Assembly (NCBI RefSeq): GCF_020283565.1
Contig: NC_060064.1
Span: 4,486,001 to 4,550,000 of the forward strand
Reading direction: 5' to 3'
From: Trifolium pratense
Taxonomy: Eukaryota; Streptophyta; Magnoliopsida; Fabales; Fabaceae
Length of the DNA stretch: 64,000 nt
Shown: positions 39,485 through 50,500 of the stretch, in pieces
Layout of the letters: every line of letters begins with the position of its first letter
Position numbering within the stretch: the first letter of the stretch is position 1
Translations under genes and position numbers: made by a program
Notes under the pieces: model-generated
Databases searched by the model: none
The model's input: the letters and a program-made list of their open reading frames with translations, nothing else
What the model was told of the DNA's origin: nothing

Positions 39485-41095
39485 GGCTGCTAACTTAGAC
39501 CCAGTTGGGTCTAAATTAGCAAAGTGCACCTTTTCAGTTGGACCAAAATACCCATTCTTTTTAATTAATTAACCAAATTACCATCAATGGACGCGGATCC
39601 AGTGTCGCGCGCGTACCGCAGGACCATGGTTACAGGCCGTTGATTTCCATCAGACAGCCAAGATCTGATCTCATCAAGACTGTCTGATCAATCAGACATC
39701 CCAGATCATCCGAATCCATCAGATTCCAGCGCGTGCACCACACTGGATTACACCCTGGAGAGAGAAGAATCTACTTTTTAAAAGCAGGACACGTGTCGCT
39801 GTCTGATTGGCTGGGCGTGATTTTTTTCCATTTAATACTTTGAACTCAATTATTTCGTTGTAAATTAATTTTTTATTTTTTATTTTTATACCAAAATTCA
39901 TAATTTTTTTTTCTCTACAAATAGAGACTTGGTTCGTTTGATTTGGACACAGAAAAAAAAACCCAATTTTTCACTACCTTAATCTCATTTTTCACTACCT
40001 TACATCAACTCACTGAAACCATTCTACCAGGAAAATGGTTTCAGATTACAACTCTCTGAAACCATTGTACCAGATAAATGGTTTCAGAAGCAAACACAAT
40101 TAATAAATTACTCACTGAAACCATTCTACCAGTAAAATAGTTTCAGAGTACAACTATGTGCAACCATTCTACAAGCTAAATGGTTTCAGAAGCAAATAAC
40201 TAATAATCAACTTACTGAAACCATTCTACCAGCAAAATGGTTTCAGATTACAACTCTCTGAAACCATTGTACCAGATAAATGGTTTCAGAAGCAAACACA
40301 ATTAATAAATTACTCATTGAAACCATTCTACCAGTAAAATGGTTTCAGAATACAACTATGTGCAACCATTCTACCAGTAAAATGGTTTCAGAAGCAAACA
40401 TTAGTTTTTAATTACCGTTTTATCTCATTTAATTAACTAAAAATAGTTTCAGGTCTCCAAAAATTTCATAAAATATACCAAAAGTTCCAAAATATTATCT
40501 ACTATTTTCCTGGTATAATGGTTTCAGTGAGTTGGTTGAGTGGTGCGTGTTAAATTACAACACACAAGTAACGTATTTAGTAGACAAAAAATGAGATTAA
40601 GGTAGTGAAAAATTGCATTTTTTTTTCGGTGTCCAAATCAAACGAACCAAGTCTCTATTTGTAGAAAAAAAAATTATGAATTTTGGTATAAAAAAAAAAA
40701 ATAAAAAATTAATTTACAACGAAATAATTGAGTTCAAAGTATTAAATGAACAAAAATCACGTCCAGCCAACCATTGTGTGACACGTGTCCTACTTTTAAA
40801 AAGCAAATTTTTCTCTCTCCAGGTTATAATCCAGTGTGGCGCACGCGCTGGAATCTGATGGATCAGGATGATCTGGGCTGTCGGATTGATCAGACAGTCT
40901 TGATGAGATCAGATATTGGCTGTCTGATGGAAATCAACGGTCTGTAACCATGGTCCTTCGGTACGCGCGCGACACTGGATCCGCGTCTATTAATGGGTAT
41001 TTTGGTTATTTAATTAAAAAGAATGGGTATTTTGGTCCAATTGAAAAGGTGCACCTTGCTAACTTAGACCTAACTAGGGTCTAAGTTAGAAAACC

Positions 41096-41097
<2 letters not shown>
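39482..41097. mobile_element. 1.6-kb foldback element with long inverted arms
   Basis: The left arm (39482 to about 40037) and right arm (about 40501-41097) are inverted copies over more than 500 bp with scattered differences. They start GGGGGCTGCTAACTTAGACC and GGGGTTTTCTAACTTAGACC. Both arms contain TCCAGTGTCGCGCGCGTACC, an ACACGTGTC box and a CTACAAATAGAGAC stretch that could act as a TATA region directed inward. No transposase is present. AT microsatellites border both ends, hiding any target duplication. The arm length suggests a Mutator-like or foldback non-autonomous transposon; the superfamily is inference. Confidence 0.85.
40013..40402. repeat. Array of eight small hairpins in two 202-bp blocks
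   Basis: Eight units have the form CTGAAACCATT, about ten loop bases (CTACCAGTAA type), then AATGGTTTCAG. Each is its own inverted repeat. They fall into two four-hairpin blocks with period about 202 bp (block starts 40013 and 40215). Loops differ in the same order in both blocks, so a four-hairpin block was duplicated. The array occupies the centre of the foldback element. Confidence 0.9.
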
Positions 41098-41156
<59 letters not shown>

Positions 41157-41401
41157 TAATACATAATATTATATTAATATTATATTAAGAAGTCACAACT
41201 TTTTTTATATAGGAATTAAGGTGCACTGGCAAATAGCTACAACAGTTCAATTGTTGAACTCTTTCAAAATTGAGAGTGCTTCTCAAACAAAGACGGAAAG
41301 AAAAAGAAGAAGTGGACAATTCACGAGTTAAATTGATAAAGAACTATAACTGCATGAGGCCGATATGATTACACAAATGAATATAGAGTCAGAGACTTAA
41401 C
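41098..41401. other. AT microsatellite and AT-rich DNA
   Basis: An AT tract follows the foldback element to about 41150. No gene is recognised up to the kinase fragment. Confidence 0.5.
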
Positions 41402-41654
41402 TGTTCCGGCAACAGATTTTGAGGGTATGAAAGTGTTTGCCTTAAATCTGGACAATCCAAAATCACAAACCTGAGCTTGAAATGAAAAAAGAAATCACCT
41501 ACATGTACAAAATTTTATGAAAACTCAATAAATTGCTATATTAGTTTCATTCCACCTTCACAGTCCAATTTTTGTCCACTAACAAGTTTGGTGATTTGAG
41601 ATCCCAGTGCACGATTGGAGGTTTCAGACAATGGAGATAATTCATTCCTTTAGC
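41402..41654 (-). pseudogene. Protein kinase fragment, Raf-like MAPKKK type
   Basis: Two exon-like pieces on the minus strand, 41654-41556 and 41470-41402, join in phase with proper splice signals. They encode the catalytic loop region [20 protein letters not shown] then [13 protein letters not shown], followed by VCDFGLSRFKANTF and SVAGT. This is the catalytic loop and the start of the activation segment of plant CTR1/EDR1-like kinases. The usual H-R-D is H-W-D here, and the fragment stops before the A-P-E motif. It is a nonfunctional gene fragment, possibly carried by a Helitron whose 3' end lies at 42987. Confidence 0.8.
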
Positions 41655-42956
41655 CTGCAATCGGACAAACGATATATCATGTACAAGATAAATATTTAGT
41701 GTGACAAATTAACAATATCTGACAAATTAACGATTGTATTTTTTTTTAATCATATGTTTACTTATTAAAAAAGAATTGTTGTTCATATTATTTTTTATTG
41801 GATTTAAATCATGCTTATAAATGTTTTTTTACTATTATTTATAAATAAATGTTGTACTCTATTTTTTTACTCATTATTTTTTTATTTGTCTAATTTTTCA
41901 TGTGATATTTAACAAATACACTGATAAAATAATAGAAACTCCTTGAATGACTATACTATATAATCAATTGGAAAAATGTGGAATTGAGAAATTGATATGC
42001 TTAAAAAAAATTATTCTTAAACTTCATACTTATCAAGTAGAGAAAAATATGTCATTGTCTGAAATATAAAAGGAATGAAGTAATTGACTTCATAGATTAT
42101 TTTTCTATTTCATTTTATTATTCTATTAATTATGGTTTACCTTAACGTGATTTTTCTAATAAAAAAAATACATAGTGATTTGTACCAAACAAAATATTAA
42201 AATACGGGGGTATTGATAAAAAAAAACCTACATGGAGGTATTAAGCAAAAAATAACTTACACGGGGTGAGACATACATTTGTAGATTTTATTATATAAAA
42301 AATACGATATCAATTGAAAGCAGGGAAAGTAACAATGATTTTATATATATAAAAAAAAATTAAAAGCAATAATATCATGTATTACTTTATTTTTATTCTT
42401 CATACATCACTGTAAAATAAACAAATAAAAATAAAAACAAATAGATACATTTTTTAAAATTTGCACATTAACAAATGAGATATGCTTAAAAAAATTATAT
42501 AATTTTTTTTTGTGTCAAGCAAATGACAAACAATTCTACTGTTCATTACTTTTAAATAAATAATATTAAAATTAAAATCGCCTCATTTTGCTTCTCAAAT
42601 GTGAAATTTTTTCACACGGGGACATGAGATAAAATACTCCTGAAGAAAACAAATGTCTAAAGGAGAGAGATGACGATTAAGAACAAATATATTAACCGTT
42701 AGATTAGTTTTTGCATAATGACATTTTTTTTTATGAACATGTGAGTTGAGAACGGGGAGTGGAGTATCACTCTCCATTATGTCATTTCTCCTTAAAATCT
42801 CCAAAATTTGGATCTTTTATCATATTTAAATAAACTATTACATTAAATATAAAATTAATTTTACAAATAATTAAAAAAATCACAATATTAAAATTTTAAT
42901 AATCAATATTTTTCATGTGTGAAAAAAAATGATCTATATTTTTCATAGAACATTAA
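41655..42956. other. AT-rich DNA
   Basis: No gene was recognised. The sequence could be the interior of the Helitron-like element that ends at 42987. Confidence 0.4.
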
Positions 42957-42987
42957 CCCGGGCGATAGCACGGGTAAGTTATACTAG
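42957..42987 (+). mobile_element. Helitron 3' terminus
   Basis: A stem of ACCCG (42956-42960) with CGGGT (42971-42975) is followed by AAGTTATA and CTAG ending at 42987, with a T next. This is the same architecture as the end at 33976. The matching 5' end was not identified with certainty; about 39141 is a weak candidate. Confidence 0.65.
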
Positions 42988-43289
42988 TTTAATTTATGCA
43001 ATAATTTAAAAATTCGAGAAGAGAAGAAAGAAGATGAAGTTATTGTTTCAAAGAATTAAGGAGATTCAAAATAGAATCATGTCGATGAAAGATATTATAT
43101 CATTAATATCATAATTTTTTATCAAAATAATCTTAATTTTTTTTTTTTGAACCACCAAAATAATCTTAATTTAAATAAAGAAAACTGTGTTTTATTATAA
43201 TTTCTGATTATATATGCTTTCACCACAATCATGATAACCAAAACAAACCATAGCTTTTACTAAAATTATGGTAATTCACTGTGATTCCA

Positions 43290-43790
43290 AGGCATAGCTT
43301 TGTTGCCGTGGTTCATTCATGGATAAAAATAAACAAGAAGCTAATTGGAAAACAAATTTTCTTATACACTTTCCTCATTCACTATAAATTTTCAAGAAAA
43401 TTTCAGGACTCTTGTGCACAGCAAACAACTTGAGAATATGTACATATCCCTCTTGCTCCATATGGAGAATACTATCTACTTTTTTTTGATACATAAGTCA
43501 GAACCAATAAGTTATGCATGCATATCAAGCAGGAACAATCTAAGAGGGAGCTTTAACTGGCATGCACTTTTTGGGAGAGCAAAGCTTCAAGTGATGAATG
43601 GTCAGTGACAGGGGCACTACTAGTGAAGTTTTGGCATACAAAAGCTACAACCTTACGCGACTGCATAATTATTCTTAGCCATTAGAGCAATATTGCTGTT
43701 ATTTAGTTCCCAAAATTTAATCTCTTCTCTGATGATAACTCATAAGCAATACAATTATGAGCAATGTTGATAAAAATCTATAAATTAGTA
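43290..43790 (-). pseudogene. Duplicated 3' end of the SPATA20-like gene
   Basis: This segment is a diverged copy of 47339-47775, covering part of the last coding exon and the 3' flank of the SPATA20-like gene. On the minus strand it still reads V-V-A-F-V-C-Q-N-F and [13 protein letters not shown]. An extra base before this (GCAGTCGCGTAAGG against GCAGCCAGCAAGG) breaks the frame. It sits about 4 kb away on the far side of the F-box gene, so the duplication either bracketed or carried that gene. Confidence 0.8.
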
Positions 43791-43814
43791 CCTAAAAAAT
43801 GCAAAGAAATGATA

Positions 43815-45380
43815 TTATATGAACACAAGTTTTTCTCTTCCTACTACTTCTTCGCCTTGGAGCTTTTCAATCATCCTTTCACGCCCACTTTGAAACCACA
43901 CAGGATTAGACTTCCAATCCAGTGAGTAAGAAGATTTCCAATAGGGACTCACAACTATTTGCTCAAGTTTGTGGGCATATTTTAGAACATTCATAACAAA
44001 CTCAATTTCAAACCAATTACCAACACAACCTCCAAATTCAATAACTTTTAGTTCGTCATGAGAGAATACTTCAACATCCCTAATATCTTTCTGTTCTTCA
44101 AAGAGTATTGGCGCCTCAAGCTGACAAGATAAAATTAAAATGACAACATGAATGTTTGAACCAATGAATACAAATCAAAATAGTATCTAAACAAATTATC
44201 TAAACTAATAAAAAATTGTAATATTATAAAACTGAGTTGCAACTACTTAGAGGAATCAAATTAAAAGTTAGATTTGTAAAGAAAACGGGTGGGCAAGTAA
44301 ATATAAAAAAGTTTGAACTGTAAACTTATTTTTAAAGTCATGGATAAAAATTAGAAGGATAACCATTAAAAAAATAAACCAATCATGTCCACTCACCATG
44401 ACCGAAAGTTTCTGCAAAAGAGGAGAAGCTTGAAGAATGTTTAAAACCACCATAAGATCACAATCTTCGTCTGAAGACAAGCCATACAAGCCAAGGACGA
44501 ACTCCAGTTGTTTAAGATGTTTGAGTGGTTGAGCTATTTTTAGGGAAGTTGTTACCTGAACAAGGACATGCATGGTTCAAATTATAATTCAAAAGACAAA
44601 GAAATGCAAAATAAAATCACTCTTCCAACACTTTATGACTAACCGTAGTATAAAATATTTCCACACGCATAATCTCAAGTTCAGGAAAAGTTGCACAGAG
44701 AGCAAATACATCAAGATATTCTTTAAATGAAACGGAGAAGTCGATTCTCCTCAGCACATGGGTATTATAGATGTTCAAGGCAGACAGATCACTTCCCCAA
44801 CAGTCTAATGAAGTGAGTTTAATGGAGTAAAGTCACAGTCGGTGGGATGACAAACAAGACAATTTTCAAGACGCAGATGTTTTATGGTTGAAACATTAGT
44901 CTCTGAAAATAAGGCAAAGTCAAATTTATAATCTTTGTCACGGGTTGTGCAATAACGCCCATAAGGTTTCCCTAGAAAGAGTAGATTGATTCTCTCTACT
45001 CCCCTTGCAATTGCAAAACTTATCCATCGATCAATAGTGTTGCTTTGTTCACAACCTAAATAGAAGTTTACCGAGAAAGAATCAATCGCTGTGCCAGGAA
45101 AATTCTTGACAAATTGATCTACTCGTTTTACAAATTCTTTCAAACTCAAATCCAAATTGACACAATATACATCAGTGACATCAATGAGATGCCCTGTTTC
45201 TATTAGTTCCTTCTCGCTTCCAAGCACATTGTGTATATCAAAGTATAAATCTTTCCTTCGACCCCAAAGCTTAGACCACCTTTTAGACAATACACTTGTT
45301 TTCAACAAATCTTTAATAAACAACATAGCGAGGATATACGACAAGATGTCATCAGGTAATTCACTAATGCGATCATCCAT
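43815..45380 (-). pseudogene. F-box/LRR/FBD protein gene with a frameshift
   Basis: Exons: 45380-44644, 44555-44397, 44120-43815; a 5' UTR intron at 45420-45649 is likely. The start encodes an F-box (I-S-E-L-P-D-D-I-L-S-Y-I-L, then K-T-S-V-L-S-K-R-W-S-K-L-W). Leucine-rich segments follow, and the last exon has the FBD-type end (E-V-F-S-H-D-E-L-K-V-I-E-F). In the first exon the frame from the ATG stops at 44805 (L-N-S-L-H then stop). The next frame carries the expected continuation L-T-S-L-D-C-W-G-S-D-L, so one or two bases have been lost or gained near 44822. F-box proteins of this type are candidate substrate receptors of SCF ligases. The first 191 residues could still be translated; a sequencing error is also possible. 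Confidence 0.75.
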
Positions 45381-45419
45381 TTTATCTCAAGCAAGTTCAA
45401 AAATAGTCACACAATGTAT

Positions 45420-46284
45420 CTGAAAGAAAGAAAAAACAATTATAAATATTAATTTTCGTAAAAATCTCTATGCTAAGCTACTTAATTATGATTATGTTAG
45501 TATGTTCTATTGCATTACAAAGCTAGCTTATTTCTTCACTTTGATCTATTTCAAACTACTCATAGTAAATTAAATTTCAACAAAACAAAACATTGAGCAA
45601 TAAATAATAAGAAAATTGAAATAAGAGATAGAGATGAAAAGTCACTAACCGAAGAAGAAGAAGAAGAAGTGAATCGGAGGAAGAGGAATTGAAGCCAGCG
45701 GCAATACAATCGTAATTCCTAATTCATAACCTAACCACCATGTATGTATATGTACCGTGCTGTGCGTTTATCTGTGACCTTCCTATTTCCCTTATGCATT
45801 ATATGGATTTATGTGACCTTCCCAATGACAAATACCATACATGTTTCGGTACATGGATAATGCAAAAACAGTGGTCCCGGGATTTATACTTTTGATGTAT
45901 TGAATGCACATATTTTGAGACAAAATTTTTATTTTAACATTCTTAACTTAACCAGTGCTCTGGGGGCACTGTTTAACATTTTCCTATTATTTATTAAATA
46001 TCATACATGTTCAGTGCATATAAATTAATTATTTTTTTACTAATCCCCTATTTTCTCTGTTCACAAACAAAAATGATTCCCTTATTTGTTGGGTTGAGAT
46101 TTTTAAAAGACTATTCTGCTTCTTAGATAAAAATCTCAAATTTTAAAAGATTTCGTAGGATTGTATTGATTTTTTTAAGACTTTTTGAATAAACTTTTTT
46201 ACATTTGGGATTTTTTAATTTGGAAGGGTCCGTTTGTTACGGATTAAAAAAATAGTGATTTTAGTATAATATAATTTAGAGATT
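45420..46284. other. F-box gene 5' region and intergenic DNA
   Basis: The F-box 5' UTR intron is likely 45420-45649, followed upstream by a GAA-rich 5' UTR around 45650-45675. The rest is AT-rich with no gene recognised. Confidence 0.45.
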
Positions 46285-46416
46285 GTCCCCGTGAGCTTAG
46301 TTCAGTTGGTAGAGACATCGCACTATATGTGCAGAGTTCGAATCCGGGACACTTCAATCATTTACCTTTTGAAAGTGGATTTTCTAGCAATTAGGCTACT
46401 TGACAAAAAAAATTAA
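46285..46416 (+). mobile_element. tRNA-derived SINE with clear Pol III boxes
   Basis: An A-box-like segment (TAGTTCAGTTGGTAGAGAC) and a B box (GAGTTCGAATCC) lie at tRNA-like spacing. The tail is CTACTTGAC and an A-tract. The flanks AATTTAGAGATT (46273-46284) and AATTTAAAGATT (46417-46428) are target duplications with one change. Confidence 0.8.
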
Positions 46417-46508
46417 AATTTAAAGATTAATTTTTAGAGATTTTATAGAAAAAGTATAATTTATTTGTGTTTGTTTATTAGGGTAAGAATCATTAATTTA
46501 GGGGAAGG

Positions 46509-47338
46509 ATGTTGAAAGCTCGACAGATAGCTCCATCAGAGAACGGAAAGAGGACTCTTAGAGATTTTAGTCGTGCCTGGGGGCGGGTAAGTAGATTATT
46601 TTTCGAGATTATTTATACTGTACTAGTATTATACTATACTCTGATTATACCTACCATCTGGTGTTTTGTTTGTTGATTGGTACGTAGTGTTTGTTATAAT
46701 TCCTGATTAGTCCTTTCCATTTTCTAAACTATCACAATCTTTATTCAAAAGTTATTATGAATTGTAGAATTTGACATGTTGTGTTTGTTTGATGGGGAGA
46801 ATTGAATGGGAGGGAGGGAAGATTTGAAAAAACAATTAGAGATGACAAAGAATTTGACATGTTTGTGCTGAAATTTGATAAACTTGTTGCAAATAACTCT
46901 TTGTCAGGAAGCTCCGCCGCTTCATTTTCTGGTAGAATGTGCCACCCGATATGCTCTTTTTCTTGTCTCTGGCATTAATGACATTGACTGTTCCGTCACC
47001 CCTTTACATCTCATGATGCTATATCCAACTCAAATGTGACTGACAAGCTATTGAATTTCCTCGAGAAGAATTTTGAGCCACCATTCCATCGCCATTTTCT
47101 TACAACTGCTGATCCGATTTTGGGACACGAGATCATATTGAAATTGAGACTGAGTTGCTGACATGGTTCTCTGACCAGTAGTGTCATGCGTGGTTTGCGG
47201 GAGAAAATTTACGAATTCATCCATTTGCTTATATGACTCCTTGCTAACCCAAACATTTGATTATGTGCAGTATAAAGATTTGGACGACGCCCAACGCCAT
47301 CTGGCGCGCCTTTACAACGACCAAATGCATACTAAATT
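46509..47338 (+). pseudogene. Unidentified degraded gene fragment
   Basis: An ATG at 46509 opens a short exon-like frame (M-L-K-A-R-Q-I-A-P-S-E-N-G-K-R) that ends at a GTAAGT-type donor near 46587. Further plus-strand pieces at about 46900-47340 look protein-like, for example N-V-T-D-K-L-L-N-F-L-E-K-N-F-E-P-P-F, and D-L-D-D-A-Q-R-H-L-A-R-L-Y. They need stops and frame changes to be joined. I do not recognise the family. It abuts the end of the segment duplicated at 43290. Confidence 0.35.
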
Positions 47339-47594
47339 TCCAAGCCATGACTTCGTTGCCACAGTTCATTCATGGAGAAAAATAAAAGATTAATTGGAAA
47401 ACAAATTTTCTTATACACTTTCCTCATTCTGTATAATTTTTTAAGAAAATTTCAGGACTTTTGTGCACAAGCAAAAGACTTGAGTATATTTACAAATCCC
47501 TCTTACTCCATTGAGAATTACATCTACTTTTATTTGATCCATAAGTCAGAACCAATATTATGCATATCAAGCAGGAACAATTTAAGAGTGAGCT

Positions 47595-50500
47595 TTAACT
47601 GGCACACACTTTTTGGGAGAGCAAAGCTTCAAGTGATGAATGATCAGTGACCGGGGCGCTACAAGTGAAGTTTTGACATACAAGAGCTACAACCTTGCTG
47701 GCTGCATTGTTATTCTTTGCCATTAGAGCAATATTACTGTTATTTACTTCCCAAAATTCAATCTCTTCTTTGTTGTTGGGATCTATATGAATAACCTACA
47801 ATCAACGCCAGTGCCAATGTTATCAATGACAACGAGAATGAAATATGGAGACATTAACTTTATAAAGAATAACTTTGCTCACTGTTCTGTTGGGATCATA
47901 TATTGCGTGAGCTGTAGCAAGCATGCTTTCAAATTCCTCGGAAGTCCTTTCACCCACAACTACCACTTGCTTCCGGGAAGGTACGCGCAGCATGTCTGCT
48001 GCACAACACATTAAAGGCACTGCCATAGCTGTATCTTTCAATCTTTTCTCAAAAACTGCCTGCAATACCGTTTAAAGGGAATCCTAATCAGTTGCAACAG
48101 ACTTAGTGGACACATAATAGATAATATATTCATTCCCACTAATAATCCGATCCCACCATTGTCAACGCATACACAAGAAGAGAAGAAACAGTTTTTTAGG
48201 AGGAAAGAGAGGAGGGTTTACATACCAATAGATGTTCTGCATTTCGCTTATAATAATCAGCCTTACTTCCAGAACCCATGGAAGCCAACCTTATAAGATT
48301 TATTGCGGAGACCGAGTTCCCTGAGGGCTCTGCCCCGTCATGGTCTTCCTTCACTCGGAGAAGAACCGAAGAATCTTCTCCTGTATTATTGAAATATCCA
48401 CCCCCCTCCCTATCAAGAAACAAAGAATCCTGCAAAGCAACTCATCTCATTAGCCACTGTAGGCCTGCCTGGCAAGAAAATAAATGAAATTTCCATCAAG
48501 TCCAGACATCAATCTTTACCTGGGTTTCCTGCAATTCAATGGCCCATAAAAGCCAGTGGATTTCACCCCCAAATTCATATAGATCCAGTAATCCAGAAAT
48601 CATAAAGGCATAATCATCCAAGAAACCAGGAGCTTTAGATGGAGAATTTCTGAAACTATGTTTTAGCCTGTGCGTCTCTGCATTGTAAAGTTGATTCCTA
48701 ATAAAGGATGCTGCTTTACCTGCTATTCTCAAGTACTCCTCTGGCTGGAATTTACACAATCAAAAGGAGGAGAAAATTAAAGACGTAATCAATTACTGAA
48801 CAGCGAAGAGTCAATTTTGCTACGTGCTCCCCCAACAGCCTCACCAAAAATTTCTTCATACTTTCAACTGGCAATTCCCATTAAGAATTTAAGAAAGCCA
48901 GAAACTACTCATTGTCCAAAGCAAGAATTGCGATTAACAGTATAAAATTGTAAACTTATGGCGATGATAGTTTATAGACATCTTTCAGGAAGCAACATAA
49001 TAAGAGGTCCGTCTCCCTTCTTTTTAAATATCGATAGTTATTAAGCTGAAATAAAATGTCAAAGGGTCTATAACTACGCCACTACATTTATCGAGGAAAA
49101 GACTTACTTCAGTACCAACAACAGGAAAGTTGAACTTGATCCCTTCAGCTTCACCCTTTAGAATCTTGGAAGCCCTAGCAAAAGATGAGATTGCCAACCC
49201 ATTCCAAGATACAATAACCTAGAAACATAGGATATATTTTCTTGAGAGTTGTGAGCATACATAAAAAGTTTAGGATTTGGCTCCTCTGAAGTGAAGAGTA
49301 AAAAGAGAAAATCAATGGTTGATATTTCAACATACCCTTAATATGTTATGTATGTAAATATAATATTAACCATTGATTTGTTCATCAACAAGCCAGATTA
49401 AAAAGTTCAAACCTAAATCATTATAGGTGGATCATAGATAAATATATTTCTTAAGGGAATACCTTATACCTTATCATCCAAATGTGGCTTTGGGCGCCTC
49501 AACCTTACTTCAAACAACTTACGCCTGCATTCTCCAAGAATTTCTTGATATGTCTCAATTGACATGCCATATTTTGATGCCATTTCTGAAGGATCCTTTC
49601 TCTCAATCAGGACATTCTGTCCTTTGAATTCATTGTGAGGATCACTCATTTCAGATAGGTCACAGTTACCCATCTGTTTTATGTAATAGTGCTCCGCAAA
49701 AAGAGCAGCGTGCTCTCCAAGTAAGTCTTCAACCTAAACAGAACAAACTAGGTTAAGAGCGAGTTAAAAATATAGAAAATAATTGATCATTAATTACACA
49801 ACATTATGAAAAAATAAGACAATGTTGGCAAAGACATAAATATGTTCCGAAAAACGGACACTGAAGCTCAAACCTCAATTTTTATCTAGAAAAAATAATC
49901 TCCATGATTTATTTGCTTATTATTAATCTGGATATTCAATTTGGAGATACAACAAAGTACAATGAAAGGGTGAAAATAAGTCAGGCCGTCTAATTAAGAA
50001 ACAAGATAGAAAAACGGTTATTTTCTGCAAGAGAACCATAAATTGATTTATATTCAATTGACTGCCACATCAGTGGACCATCGGACCACACCGGTAACTT
50101 GAAAACCGTCTCATAGAATTTTATGTCATCCCCAGGCACTGTACGATTTTGGACCCAATTGAAAGATAATTTTTTGTAATTAACTTATTGGATCAATTTC
50201 TTTTGGGGAGCAAGATAAAAATTATGTGTTTTCAGGGACCTATAATGCAATTAGCCATGAGAAATATCTTAAGGAAATGCAGATAAAACTTGAATGACAG
50301 ACCTCTTTGTTGGTCCATATGTAAAAGGCTCCTTCCTTTTTTCGTGTATCCCCTTCATTCTCGGCACTGTCAGCATCCTCTGCTGAAAAAATTTCACCTT
50401 CTGGACCAATCATATCTCTCCTCAAATAGTCGAGGATATCCCGTGATATAGATGAATAGAAGGTATCTTTTGTGATAGAAAAAGCATCTAAATAAACATT

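Noticed and set aside
46285..46416. A genuine tRNA gene
   Set aside because: The A and B boxes are present, but no cloverleaf acceptor stem can be drawn, and it has an A-tail and target duplications, so it is a SINE.
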